Source: Bacteroidales bacterium Phil6 (GTDB lineage: Bacteria > Bacteroidota > Bacteroidia > Bacteroidales > F082). From it: 58,919 nt of DNA. Positions within the stretch are counted from its first letter, which is position 1. Every line of letters begins with the position of its first letter. Location: assembly GCA_002633315.1 (NCBI GenBank), contig NWBN01000032.1, positions 160,070 to 218,988 on the forward strand, given 5' to 3'. This document shows positions 18,412 through 27,748 of this stretch, one piece after another. The notes beneath the pieces were generated by a model. The model searched no databases. It saw only the letters and a list, made by a program, of their open reading frames with translations, and was not told where the DNA came from. Made by a program: the position numbers and the translations under genes.

Positions 18412-21051
18412 TTACAGAATCTCTAATGACTCTTTTATTGCAGCATCAAAGATTTGACGTTTCTTTTCCGTAAAAAATGGCATACCCCAAATATTGAAGT
18501 TTGTTCCTTGAGTTGAAAATTGAATATCTGCATTAACCCTTATCTCTTTCATTGCATCTTCTTTCCATTTATCTGTTGTCCGTAAATGTTCTCCTTTAGG
18601 CTCAATGAAAATTTGAATATAATCTGCCTTTCCTACATCATTCTTCTTTCTCAAGAATAGTACATAATCCGGTTGATATGCATCACCGGATGGCAAACTA
18701 TATATTTTGAAGTCTTTTTCATTTCTAAGTAAGTATATATCTTCGTATTTTTCAGCAAGTTTAGGGTATATTGACTCAATGTACCTAATGAGGTGTTTTT
18801 CCTCAGATGTTCCATAGCAATCTTCGTAAGCGTGCCAATTTACGCATGATAAATCCAAACGCAATTCTGGATTGTCTGTCTCTTTCATTGACTTTCCATA
18901 TTCCTTGTCCAAAGAACCATCCAAAGTAAATTTTTGTGTTTTTTCACGAAATACACTTTTTATGGGTCTAGGACTAAACAGTCTTGTACCCTTATATCCA
19001 ATTCCTCCATTAGTCAGTTGTGGCTCTATCTGTTTTAATACTTGAATTGCACAAAATAACTTGTCTTTTTGACTGAGGTTGTCAAGTTTTTCCTGTACGG
19101 CAAATATTTGAACATTTATTCCAGATAAGTAACAGTCACTTTCTATAAACTCCTTAATGGAAATCAGATTCGGATATCTAACCTTCAATTCTGAGTACCG
19201 AAACGTATTAAAACGATTTATAGCAGCTCGTATGACATGATATCCAAAATCCTTCAACTTGAGATTTCTATATGGAATGGTTGCAACTCGCCTCTCTTCA
19301 TCTTCGAAAATCAAGCCTGTACTTATTCTTCCACTATTAATATGTACTTTATAATTTTTACTTAATATGTTGTCGCCAAGCGAAGTGACATCCTTATTGA
19401 GAATAAACGATTCCACTTCATTTACAAAGACGTATCCGTTTTTATACAAGGATGTATCCTTGAACGAATCTTTCAGTTTGAGATCGACGGTCTTAACCTT
19501 TTCAGCTACGATACCGGTTTGGACCATTGCTGTACGTAATTCATGTATGTATCTTGGGTTGTTAACACTGTGATAATGCAGTGTTTCTAACATACGTAAT
19601 CTGTTAGTTGTATCATCATCATATTTTCGCTTTCCGCTCGGTAACTCTCCAGTTGGTTCTGTAATAGGCATATACCGTGCTCCTCGACCTATCAACTGTG
19701 CTTCCTGCATAGTAGTCTTACCTATTTTTCCACGTCCACCATCACGCGTTTCATAAAGTCGTACAATATCAAACAGGTTCAGTACGTCCCAGCCTTCGTT
19801 CAGCATATCTACTGCAAACACTACACGGAATTCATTATCTTTTGCTTCCAAAGAATTTAATTTCTGCTGTTTATCAGGTGAGATATTATTCCCGTCAATC
19901 AAAAGAAGATTTTCCTCCTTGAAATCTTCTTTGATTTCAAGGAGGAGATTTTCCAATTCAATACCTTTTTCCTTGATGTATGAAAACATATCAAATATAT
20001 CCTCTTTAGCATTTGCACCAATACGCTCAATATCTTCTACTGACAAATTTTTGATGGTATTTATAAATTCGTCATAAAACCGTTTGTTTTCTGCTATTGT
20101 TTTAGATTTCAACATTATAACAGGTTTGATGTCCTGATGTATGCTAGAGAACAATTTCCTTTTATATTGGCTTAATAATACACATTGAATAGCTCTGTCT
20201 ATCGGAGACATATCACTTTGAATAACAGATATTTCTTTTGAATAACCATCCTCTCTGAACTTTTTCAACGGGTAATCAAAAATCACTTTGTTTTCATACT
20301 TATCTGCGATATTGGCATCCTGGAAATCTTCCGTTGCTGTAAATTCCAATAAGACATTTGCTTCATTACTATAAAAAATCTTCATTACAGTACTCTCCCA
20401 ATCTTCCGTGGACTCAACTTCAATACCAGGGAGTGTCGGGGACGAGTCTACAATGGTATTTTTACCTTTCTTGGTAGCGGTATTTGTATGATGCGCTTCA
20501 TCTGATATTAAAACGACTCGATGTTCTACAAAATCATCATACGTTACGGAATTTTCTTTGGGCACATTGAGTGATGTGTGTAGTCCTTGAATTGTATTCA
20601 AACAGAGATTGATACAATTTTCATCAACAGTTTGGAAGTTGTCCACAAGTTTTATTTCAACTTGCTTCCCATTAATATTGATTGTTTGGCCGAAAAGATA
20701 TTTTACCGATGCTACATTCAAAAAATTCTCTTTTGTCTTTTCAATAATATTAGTAGAATCAACAAAGAAAAGAAAATTCCTGTACCCTTGTTCATATAGA
20801 AAAAGCATAGCACCTGCCATTATCAGAGTCTTACCACTACCTGTTGCCATATGAAACAACAGGTGTGGTTTTAATTCTTTCGCATCGAATTCATTTTGCC
20901 AATAGGTGATGAAATATTGAAAACACTCCTTTTGATAAGGGCGTAATTTCATTATCGGGTTGAGCGATGTGGTGAAATATTTTGGTAATTCAGTTTCTGC
21001 AATTGTTCTTTTACCAAATTCTTCACGAAGTGTGTCTTGTAATATCTTCAT
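18412..21051 (-). CDS. Type III restriction enzyme Res subunit
   Basis: 879 residues. SF2 helicase motifs: HMATGSGKTLIMAGA (Walker A, near residue 67), VVLISDEAHH (DEAH, near 178), FTATED, and RGGRGKIGKTTMQEAQLIGRGAR (motif VI region, split here by family inserts). The C-terminal nuclease shows PDYVLFL...FIEPKGEH, the PD-x-ExK layout, near residue 820. Res cleaves DNA with ATP only as a complex with Mod. The mod gene, 5 nt upstream, is truncated, so this subunit is probably inactive in restriction unless another Mod exists elsewhere. Confidence 0.88.
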   Translation of the reverse strand: MKILQDTLREEFGKRTIAETELPKYFTTSLNPIMKLRPYQKECFQYFITYWQNEFDAKELKPHLLFHMATGSGKTLIMAGAMLFLYEQGYRNFLFFVDSTNIIEKTKENFLNVASVKYLFGQTININGKQVEIKLVDNFQTVDENCINLCLNTIQGLHTSLNVPKENSVTYDDFVEHRVVLISDEAHHTNTATKKGKNTIVDSSPTLPGIEVESTEDWESTVMKIFYSNEANVLLEFTATEDFQDANIADKYENKVIFDYPLKKFREDGYSKEISVIQSDMSPIDRAIQCVLLSQYKRKLFSSIHQDIKPVIMLKSKTIAENKRFYDEFINTIKNLSVEDIERIGANAKEDIFDMFSYIKEKGIELENLLLEIKEDFKEENLLLIDGNNISPDKQQKLNSLEAKDNEFRVVFAVDMLNEGWDVLNLFDIVRLYETRDGGRGKIGKTTMQEAQLIGRGARYMPITEPTGELPSGKRKYDDDTTNRLRMLETLHYHSVNNPRYIHELRTAMVQTGIVAEKVKTVDLKLKDSFKDTSLYKNGYVFVNEVESFILNKDVTSLGDNILSKNYKVHINSGRISTGLIFEDEERRVATIPYRNLKLKDFGYHVIRAAINRFNTFRYSELKVRYPNLISIKEFIESDCYLSGINVQIFAVQEKLDNLSQKDKLFCAIQVLKQIEPQLTNGGIGYKGTRLFSPRPIKSVFREKTQKFTLDGSLDKEYGKSMKETDNPELRLDLSCVNWHAYEDCYGTSEEKHLIRYIESIYPKLAEKYEDIYLLRNEKDFKIYSLPSGDAYQPDYVLFLRKKNDVGKADYIQIFIEPKGEHLRTTDKWKEDAMKEIRVNADIQFSTQGTNFNIWGMPFFTEKKRQIFDAAIKESLEIL

Positions 21052-21056
21052 GCTGT

Positions 21057-21980
21057 TTAGTTCGTTTGATAGAATTGATTGTTTATTATTTTATCACTCT
21101 CACTGATACCAAACTCTGCATTATCTATTTCAGAATATGGAACATACAAAAGATTTTTATCCAAACATTCTATCAGAAAACGCTTTTGATCTTCTAATGA
21201 CATTTGAATAAAATCTTCAGCACTGATATCTATCTCTTGCGGATTGACTTTCCAACTTAAGAAACCTATTTCTTGTATTTTCCCCCATATAACAGCAAGA
21301 TCATTAGAGTTTGATGCTTGTTCTATCTCATCAGCAAATCGTTGGTTTGCTTTAGCTAATTCACAATAGATAAAAGAACCTCCACCTTGCCAATCAACAG
21401 ATTGGGAAATACCTGTAGAATCACCACTTATTACATTTTGCAATCTGGTTTTAATAAGGGATATTTGAGAATCCATTTGCTCCATTCCAATATAACGCCT
21501 TTGTAATTTATGTGCGACTGCCGATGTTGTTCCGCATCCAAGATGATAATCAAGAACAATATCTTTTGGATTTGTAAATACATCTATTAAAAAAGCAATA
21601 AGTGCTTCCGGTTTCTTACCGTTGCGAAAACTCACATTTCCTTCTCCTGAAACATTGTTATATTCTTTCTCAAAATTATAGAAATTCGCATATTGTTTTT
21701 TTGTCACATTTGAACTAGTAGGCATTCCCTGAAAATAACCTCCATTTTTCTTCCCGTCCGGTGCAGAATAAAAATAGCGATAATCAAAAATATCATCTCC
21801 CATATTAGGCACCTTAAATAATGTTTCTGAAGGAAACTCTGTCAATGGCTCTATGTATTTAACAAAGAATCGTCCACTACTATTCTTCTCACGAATAGAG
21901 CCACGAATACTCATTTTTTTTAGACCAAATTGACTTCGTGCAATTGTTCTTATTTTGTATTGCTCAGGAGTATACGTTCC
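21057..21980 (-). pseudogene. Type III DNA methyltransferase Mod, C-terminal part only
   Basis: The ATG at 21914 gives 285 residues, but the Mod frame stays open upstream to about 21980 (YTPEQYKIRTIARSQFGLK), where it meets IS66 sequence. Visible: the target-recognition tail (NMGDDIFDYRYFY, GGYFQGMPTSS) and AdoMet motif I as DYHLGCGTT. In type III (beta-class) Mod proteins the catalytic DPPY box precedes this part; it is missing with the whole N-terminal half. No N-terminal half appears on the far side of the IS66. The remnant should neither methylate nor form a full Mod dimer. Confidence 0.8.
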
Positions 21981-22539
21981 GGTGAGAGTATCTCCCTGTC
22001 TTCGGGATATTTTGTCTCTATGTCGGATTTGAGGATGACCTTGTGGAAGACATCCTTGTGGATGTATATCTCTGCCGGCCTCTTCTCGAGACGGGAGGAC
22101 TCGTCCGTGCCTATCTCGACATATTCAGCCCTGAGCTTGCCGTTTTCATCGAGAACCCCGTCGGGATAGATATGGAAGACCTTCTCCAGAAGGCCGGTGA
22201 TGTCCAGAGGCCTGCGGGAGGGCTTGGCTTTTACAGTCACTGTCTTTGTGATTGTCTTTTACGCTTCTTCGACCTCCCTGTCAAGCTGGGCACGTTCCTC
22301 GTCGGTGAGATGTTTCTCCTCGAACAGTGACAGCCGGGCGGGATCTACAGGAAGGGCCTTCTCGCTCATCCGGCCGAAGACCTTCTTGCGGAGCCACAGA
22401 AGCTTGTTCTGGAGACCCGGATCATGCGGTTCTTTCCAGCAATGGCTGCTTCCTTATCGGCAAGTGCCGTACGGAGATTTTCCACCTCCGCAAGTGCTGC
22501 CGCCAGCTGTTCCTCTACTGTCATAACCACCTGTCTCAT
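21981..22539 (-). pseudogene. IS66 transposase TnpC, broken
   Basis: The N terminus (MTVEEQLAAALAEVENLRT) is in one frame, then shifts to LLWLRKKVFGRMSEKA, meets an in-frame stop after REVEEA, and continues as DITGLLEKVFHIYPDGV to about residue 180. The DDE domain is absent. Confidence 0.8.
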
Positions 22540-22609
22540 CCTTTGTTTTCAATACTTGAAGGTACGAAAAAAGTGTCATATATGCAAGTCCGGGGCACTT
22601 TTTCTTCGC

Positions 22610-22978
22610 TTATCTGCGTAGTTTCTTCAGGTTCTCGAGTCGCTGCCTGCGGCTGTCCGGCTGTTCGATTATGCCCTCGACGATCATCACCAGCTCGCTC
22701 CATTCTATCGTTCCGCTGACAACGTCCTTCTCCAGACCGGAAGGCATGCCGAAGGTCCCGGATTCAAGAAGCTTGCAGTACAGCACCAGACCGCCCGGCT
22801 CCCAGTGAAGAAGCTTTATCCTGTTCCTCGACTTGTTCATGAAGATATAGACATCACCGTTGCACGGGTCACAACCCAGCTCATTGGTCACTATTCCGCT
22901 CAGCGTGTAGTAGCTCTTCCGCATGTCGGTAGGCCGGTTGTATAGCCAGTACCTCATGCTGTCATTCAGGCTAAACAT
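22610..22978 (-). CDS. tnpB: IS66 accessory protein TnpB
   Basis: 122 residues with the family pattern MRYWLYNRPTDMRKS...LSGIV, GDVYIFMNKSRNRIKLLHW and EPGGLVLYCKLLE. It overlaps tnpA by 8 nt. It is intact but without a functional TnpC it cannot support transposition. Confidence 0.85.
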   Translation of the reverse strand: MFSLNDSMRYWLYNRPTDMRKSYYTLSGIVTNELGCDPCNGDVYIFMNKSRNRIKLLHWEPGGLVLYCKLLESGTFGMPSGLEKDVVSGTIEWSELVMIVEGIIEQPDSRRQRLENLKKLRR

Positions 22979-23339
22979 GGCTCGACGACGCCTGGATTAT
23001 TGCCTGTATCATCGTCGCGTCCAGATTGCCCTGTATCCGCAATACCGTCCCTGTCTGCGTGCGCATCTCTATGCTCATCGGTATGGACTCATATCCCGAC
23101 TTCCTGCCTTTGCCTGTTTTCCTGTTTGTCAGCAACGGTTCCGGAAAACTGTCATTCCCACGCACCAGCTGAAGGAACTCTCCTGATTCCCGTTCACTGG
23201 CCTGAGCCTCGGCGTATCTGCGTTTGCTTTCATAGAACCGCCACTCGGATATTCCGATTTCTTTCAGTCGGCTCTTGTATGTGACTCCATTCTCCTTGCA
23301 ATATTGGATTATCTCTGCGATTTCTTCTCGTGTAAGCAT
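22971..23339 (-). CDS. tnpA: IS66 accessory protein TnpA
   Basis: 122 residues from ATG 23339 (a start at 23366 would add nine). An HTH-type start MLTREEIAEIIQYCKENGV and the SRLKEIGISEWRFYESKRRYAE helix are typical of IS66 OrfA. It precedes tnpB in the usual order. Confidence 0.82.
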   Translation of the reverse strand: MLTREEIAEIIQYCKENGVTYKSRLKEIGISEWRFYESKRRYAEAQASERESGEFLQLVRGNDSFPEPLLTNRKTGKGRKSGYESIPMSIEMRTQTGTVLRIQGNLDATMIQAIIQASSSHV

Positions 23340-23429
23340 CTTTTTTTGCGCGAAGATACCTCGCATGGAATATATTCGCTATACGCACTTCACCGGTTGC
23401 TTACCAATGTTCTGCCTTGATGACAGCAC

Positions 23430-23656
23430 CAGTACTGGTTCTACAACCGTCCGGTAACATGCGCTTGGTGTTCAACGGCCTGAGCGGCATAGTCACGGAC
23501 CAGATGGGGATGAGCCTCAGAGACGGAGACATGTTTGTCTTTGTCAATGCTACCCGCAACCGGATGAAGATCCTCCATCGAACAATCCGCAATGAGAAGC
23601 CCATACATCAGGAGGATGAAACTGCTTTTACTGGGACTCTGAAAAGTGAAATTTGA
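23430..23656 (+). pseudogene. Second IS66-type tnpB fragment, opposite strand
   Basis: QYWFYNRP at 23430-23453, then a frame change to NMRLVFNGLSGIVTDQMG, then NATRNRMKILHR near 23583. After that it diverges into unrelated sequence with a stop at 23656. It lies immediately outside the right end of the first IS66 and in the opposite direction, so the first IS66 probably jumped into an older one. Confidence 0.7.
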
Positions 23657-23692
23657 GATAGGAAAATGTTCGATTATTTTACCTATCAGCGG

Positions 23693-23719
23693 CAATTGCC
23701 GAGTTTTTCTCGGTAATTG
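23693..23719. repeat. Strong inverted repeat
   Basis: CAATTGCCGAG (23693-23703), a 5-T loop, and CTCGGTAATTG (23709-23719): 11-bp arms with one G-T pair. It may be a terminator or an IS end; no gene ends next to it. Confidence 0.5.
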
Positions 23720-23934
23720 AATCTTTGCTTAGTGTACCGGATTCATTTTACAATAACAAGGCAAAGTAATCTGAATAAGATTTGCTCTTATGCAGATTAT
23801 TTCCAGATAAACAGTTCCTAATACATCCATATTTGAGCAAGTTGTATTATATTTGCAACGCAGTCCCGGTCGTTCCTCTCCCAGCTGACAGTTACTGGTG
23901 ATGAATCCTGGTTTTTATTTTTGCATACATGGCA

Positions 23935-23952
23935 CTTTTTTGTTGCTCAAGT
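23935..23952. repeat. 18-bp direct repeat, right copy
   Basis: Identical to 9325-9342. It lies between the IS66 debris and the decayed genes of the next block. Confidence 0.4.
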
Positions 23953-23968
23953 GTCTGTTTTGTGGTCA

Positions 23969-24187
23969 TTAGTATATCTTGAATCCAAATTCATCATTAA
24001 GTCCTGAATATAATTTATCCATCGCTGATTCTAAACCTTTCATCGTCGCATAGTTAAATATCCGGTCAAAATATGCAATATCGTTTATCACACTTAAAAT
24101 GCCATCAACAGATTTTGTATAACCGGATATACTCTTGGCTCCAGTCTCTGTCTTGAAGTTTTCTAACTCTTTTTCACTTCCCAGCAA
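23969..24187 (-). pseudogene. Fragment of unknown protein, C-terminal part
   Basis: 72 codons starting at an ATG that overlaps the end of the acetyltransferase gene by 14 nt. GAKSISGYTKSVDGI followed by FNYATMKGLESAMDKL and a C-terminal GFKIY reads like the tail of a larger protein; it reminds me of the DUF6642 C terminus, but that is weak. Its own N-terminal part is not found. It could also be a small real gene. Confidence 0.3.
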
Positions 24188-25103
24188 TGTGCGGCTGCTG
24201 CTGGATGTGTAATTTCATTTTAATTATAGGGAAAAGGCGTCCTTGTGCATCAGATTCAGTCCGTTCATATTCACGGAAGCCCAAATGCCGGTAAAAGTTT
24301 CTGGCCATCGGATTCTGTTCGTTTACATCGACATAGATGCAGCCATAATCCCTGATGGCTATATCCATAAGTCTTTTTCCAAAACCGCAACCGAAATAAT
24401 CCGGCAAAATGAAAAGCATCTCTACCTTTTTGTCTTCAATACCGATGAACCCTGCAGGTGCATTTTTATAATGCAGGACAACAAGCTCTTCCACTGATTT
24501 GAGAGCAAGACATACATCCGGAATCAAATCATGGATATCGGATTCGGTCAGGAAGTGATGGCTTGCCTTTACTGATTCTTTCCAAAGGTTGAGTAAGGAC
24601 AAAATCAGCTCTTCCGTACGGACATTCTTGCATATCACTTGTGGCAGAGTCAGATATTTGCGAAAATAGAGCATATCCTTCAGTATTTTCCCGTCCTCTT
24701 CAATAGGATGATCATAGTTGACGGTAAAGAAATCCGGCACAGTATGGGAATAATGAAATCCGCATTTCCGATAGAATGATATTGTACTCATACTGTCTCC
24801 GGTTCCTACTGTCATAAGGCAGAATTTGTCCGCATAATGTTGGCTCAGAAAATCAGTCATTTCTTTGCCATAGCCTTTCCGTCGAAATTCCGGAGCTACA
24901 GCCAGACTTTTTATCTCGCATATACCGTCCCCCTCAACCGTAACTATTGCAGAACATATCGCGACACCATCTTGGGTGTACATGACAAACATATCTCCTC
25001 GTCCGATATACTTGTCAATCATGGTTTCCTGTTCATCTGCCAATAAAAGAAGTGGCAAAAAACGTTTCCTATCCGATAGTATTTTCTTTATAACTGTCTG
25101 CAT
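24174..25103 (-). CDS. Double GNAT N-acetyltransferase
   Basis: 309 residues, two GNAT domains. The first has the acetyl-CoA site LAVAPEFRRKGYGKEM near residue 73, the second LFILPDYFGCGFGKRLM near residue 232 followed by VDVNEQNPMARNFYRHLGF. The long linker PIEEDGKILKDMLYFRKYL lies between. The substrate is not predictable. The neighbours are decayed genes. The promoter element is at 25123-25130. Start ATG 25103 is a clear fit. Confidence 0.85.
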   Translation of the reverse strand: MQTVIKKILSDRKRFLPLLLLADEQETMIDKYIGRGDMFVMYTQDGVAICSAIVTVEGDGICEIKSLAVAPEFRRKGYGKEMTDFLSQHYADKFCLMTVGTGDSMSTISFYRKCGFHYSHTVPDFFTVNYDHPIEEDGKILKDMLYFRKYLTLPQVICKNVRTEELILSLLNLWKESVKASHHFLTESDIHDLIPDVCLALKSVEELVVLHYKNAPAGFIGIEDKKVEMLFILPDYFGCGFGKRLMDIAIRDYGCIYVDVNEQNPMARNFYRHLGFREYERTESDAQGRLFPIIKMKLHIQQQPHIAGK

Positions 25104-25122
25104 TTTTGAGTGATAATTTTTA

Positions 25123-25130
25123 CAAAGGTA
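25123..25130 (-). promoter_or_regulatory. -7 element for the double GNAT gene
   Basis: TACCTTTG on the minus strand, 19 nt before the ATG. Confidence 0.4.
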
Positions 25131-25242
25131 ATAATTTATCTGGTCAGTCGGATAGTTTTACAAGGAAAATCCGCTTTGTTGGTACCGATATAGATTTTTA
25201 GGTAATCTTCCTCCTGATCTATTGCAAACGGGAACAGAGAAA

Positions 25243-25281
25243 ATTTGCCAAATCAGCAATATTTTATGCGATTTGGCAAAT
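25243..25281 (-). terminator. Hairpin after the broken gene at 25302-26107
   Basis: ATTTGCCAAATC (25243-25254) and GATTTGGCAAAT (25270-25281) form a perfect 12-bp stem, followed on the minus strand by a short T run. Confidence 0.55.
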
Positions 25282-25301
25282 CACAACCCATTTTGAATCT
25301 A

Positions 25302-26107
25302 CTATTTCACCTGCTCTATATCCTGCCATTCTGCAATAGAAATAATCGCCTGATATTGCTCCTTGGTCAGAACCGAATTAGCATCGTCAGAACACTCGTA
25401 TTACCAGGGCAGTTCGTAGACGGCACCCTCTTCTTGATAGCCCATATAGTTGTGATATGAGTCGGGAACCAGACGCACATAATCCTCTTCGAGCAGGATT
25501 CTTAGGAACTTTTCTGCGTCATATATCAGCAGCGGTGCCCCTGCCTTGTACAAAGCTGTCGCTACTTCGATGGCCAATCCGGCATTGGCAGAATAACTGT
25601 TGGAAACAACAATTTTCCATCCCTGTTGCCGGTCGTTTGAGGCAAAGATATTCAGATGTAAAAGGCCCAGTTCTCCGTAATGGTCAGTTGCAAACCGCAT
25701 AAAGTCTTCCGGACTGTCAATGTCGTACATTTCAGTCACATCAATGAACTTCTTCCGCTTGTAGTAGACCACATCACGCAGTTCATCGGGAACATCCTGC
25801 GGATCTGTATATATGCGTCCCCTGAATCCCCACTTTCGGTGTAGGCCGTGGCACTTCAATATAGCCCCCGGTACTCATCGTCGCCCATTACAGCCAGCCT
25901 CTCGAGCCGATGTTGTATCTCAACAAGCCGTTCAAGCATATCGCCACCAACGACAATCTCCCATTGGCGGCTTTCTCCCAACGCCTCCAAATGCGAGGTA
26001 TTCAAGCCGACCTCCTTTACCAAATCTGTAAGGAGCTTTCTGTCTATAATCTTTCTTTCATTCATTTCTGTATGTCCATTAAATTTCAATAAACCTGGCC
26101 GGATCAA
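25302..26107 (-). pseudogene. Bacteroidales hypothetical gene broken by frameshift, deletion and nonsense codon
   Basis: Three in-order pieces of one gene. Piece 1 (26107 to about 25860) ends GDDEYRGLY, but removing one G from the GGGGG run restores GYIEVPRPTP. Piece 2 (about 25859 to 25401) is in another frame: FATDHYGELGLLHLNIFAS, then EVATALYKAGAPLLIYDAEK, ending ELPW. The stop there is a TAA in place of a sense codon, since the same frame continues YECSDDANSVLTKEQYQ...SIAEW to a TAG at 25302. A larger internal part between pieces 1 and 2 also seems lost. I recall similar long hypothetical proteins in Bacteroides but know no function. Confidence 0.7.
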
Positions 26108-26143
26108 ATCCGTTTACCAGGTGTTAATCCTCAAATACATATC

Positions 26144-26233
26144 CTATCTGGTTGCAGGCAATTCATTATTTTTCAAGTATCTGTTGTTCTCCTTGAACTC
26201 CATGTGCAGATAACTCATGTATTGTATCTTCAT
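26144..26233 (-). pseudogene. N-terminal scrap of a metallophosphoesterase
   Basis: 29 codons: MKIQYMSYLHMEFKENNRYL and nine more, then stop. Calcineurin-like phosphoesterases begin MKIQYMSDLHLEF; here the metal-binding Asp of SDLH is Tyr and the rest is gone. It lies directly downstream of an intact phosphoesterase gene. Confidence 0.5.
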
Positions 26234-26234
26234 C

Positions 26235-26837
26235 TTACTGTTCTCCTTTCCTTGATTGTTCAATCTGTTTCCCTATGATTGCCTTCACCTGCGCAAATGA
26301 AACCGGTGTGAAATCGTTGTTGTCCACTCCGACATCATATTGTGTTGGAAAAAGCATACTCAGCCGAGAAGCATCCTTTCCGGTATTGTTCCTTCGGGTA
26401 TGCACGTGTCCGAAAAGTTGCCAGGTGTCATCGTATGAGCCGCCATAGCAGAGGAACGGACAGTGATTCAGATAAATCTTCTGTTTATCCACCTCGATAT
26501 ACATCTGCATTGCAATATGCTCGAAATATTTCGTGTAATTCTGCCTCAGGTTCTTGATGTCGTGGTTGCCGGAAATAAGGTATATTTTCCCGTTCAGCCT
26601 GTTCAGTACGTTTACCCATTCGGCAGAACCGCCCAGACAGAAATCGCCCAGGTGGAATACGATATCCTCCGGACCGACCACGCGGTTCCAGTTGGAAATA
26701 ATCGTTTCATTCATGTGCGACACATCCTTGAATCGCCTGTTGCAGAACCTGATGATATTGGTGTGGTTGAAGTGGGTGTCGGATGTAAAGAACACCCTGC
26801 TTCCGTCAAATTTATAATTCATAATCTTTTCATTCAT
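26235..26837 (-). CDS. Calcineurin-like metallophosphoesterase
   Basis: 200 residues from ATG 26837; upstream in-frame codons to 26870 look non-coding and a later ATG at 26822 is possible. All metal-site blocks of the phage-type phosphoesterase are present: FTSDTHFNH, HLGDFCLGG, LISGNHD, NHCPFL and FGHVHTR. The enzyme should hydrolyse phosphodi- or monoesters with two metal ions; the substrate is unknown. It stands among decayed genes, next to a scrap of another phosphoesterase. Confidence 0.85.
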   Translation of the reverse strand: MNEKIMNYKFDGSRVFFTSDTHFNHTNIIRFCNRRFKDVSHMNETIISNWNRVVGPEDIVFHLGDFCLGGSAEWVNVLNRLNGKIYLISGNHDIKNLRQNYTKYFEHIAMQMYIEVDKQKIYLNHCPFLCYGGSYDDTWQLFGHVHTRRNNTGKDASRLSMLFPTQYDVGVDNNDFTPVSFAQVKAIIGKQIEQSRKGEQ

Positions 26838-26931
26838 GCGCATCACTGCGCGGTTAATAATACATTGCATTCAGCCTGTGGACGGAATTGACGGAGAAGA
26901 GCACATCCTGCGAACGTCACCAACAGGCATC

Positions 26932-26977
26932 AAACAAAAACCGTCGAAAAGTTTGGTAAGGACTCTCAGACGGTTTT
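26932..26977 (-). terminator. Terminator after the TIR/SLOG operon
   Basis: AAACCGTC (26938-26945) pairs with GACGGTTT (26969-26976). On the minus strand the stem is followed by TTTTTGTTT. It lies about 160 nt after the last operon stop. Confidence 0.5.
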
Positions 26978-27135
26978 CATTTATCGTTTCAGCAGGATAC
27001 CAGCATCATCTTTGCTTTGTCTCAAATGATAGATATTAGTTAAATCACACTTAAAGAATCATATTTCTTTTATTCTTTAGGTACAAAACTAACATTGATT
27101 AATCTATAAATTTCTTATAAAATGATACTGTTCTC

Positions 27136-27747
27136 TTACCTTGAACGCACTAGATCATATCCATATCCGTCATTTTCACTCTTATCATATGCATTATCTA
27201 TATACATATTGGGATTTGCTAAAAAATCATCCTCTTCCACGAAAGAAATATACGATCCTCTTAATGCATCAACTGATCGACATCGTTCGCAAGAGTATTT
27301 TGGAGGATTTTGATTAAATCTATTATTGTTGATTATATCATAAACTAAATCATCACGATATTTATATGCCTTACATCCATCTTGATGTAGAATTGAATAT
27401 TTAAACCAATCATATGAACCATTAACCTTCATAATAACTCCCACAACTCCATTAGTATGTGAAGTTCTTTCTTTTCTTGTGATTCTTTTGAGACTATATT
27501 CTATTTCCCAATCAATCCAACGGCTCATCTTAATATTGGGCGAGATGATAACTATTGTTACAGATGTATCAAACATCATGTCTTTTAAATTCCTCTTTAT
27601 ATTCTCTGTTGAAGTATCTGTTAAATCTGGCGAATCACTTGTTTCGCCTTGATAATATTTAGCATCTTCTCCTAAGGAATCAATAATTCTATCGCGTAAA
27701 TTTTGAGCTTCACTATATTTATAGGATATAAATGTCTTATGTGCCAT
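27136..27747 (-). CDS. TIR-domain protein (ThsB-like), last gene of TIR/SLOG operon
   Basis: 203 residues. The N-terminal TIR-like fold starts HKTFISYKYSEA, with YYQGETSDSPDLTD, TSVTIVIISPN and SRWIDWEIEYSL, where the Glu of DWEIE fits the catalytic glutamate of TIR NADases. Residues 140-203 are a family-specific tail with CERCRS. In Thoeris, ThsB proteins of this type detect phage and turn NAD+ into a cyclic ADP-ribose isomer. The gene follows the SLOG gene by 1 nt. Its activity as signal maker here is inferred. Confidence 0.8.
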   Translation of the reverse strand: MAHKTFISYKYSEAQNLRDRIIDSLGEDAKYYQGETSDSPDLTDTSTENIKRNLKDMMFDTSVTIVIISPNIKMSRWIDWEIEYSLKRITRKERTSHTNGVVGVIMKVNGSYDWFKYSILHQDGCKAYKYRDDLVYDIINNNRFNQNPPKYSCERCRSVDALRGSYISFVEEDDFLANPNMYIDNAYDKSENDGYGYDLVRSR

Positions 27748-27748
27748 G

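Larger units (their letters stand above)
21981..23404 (-). mobile_element. Truncated IS66-family element
   Basis: Reads tnpA-tnpB-tnpC on the minus strand. The right end is intact: on the minus strand it begins GTAAGCAACCGGTGAAGTGC at 23404, the usual IS66 terminal form. The left end is lost: tnpC stops inside its zinc-finger/linker region at the junction with mod near 21980. So the deletion that removed the mod 5' half also removed most of tnpC. Its GC content is clearly higher than its neighbours'. Confidence 0.8.
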
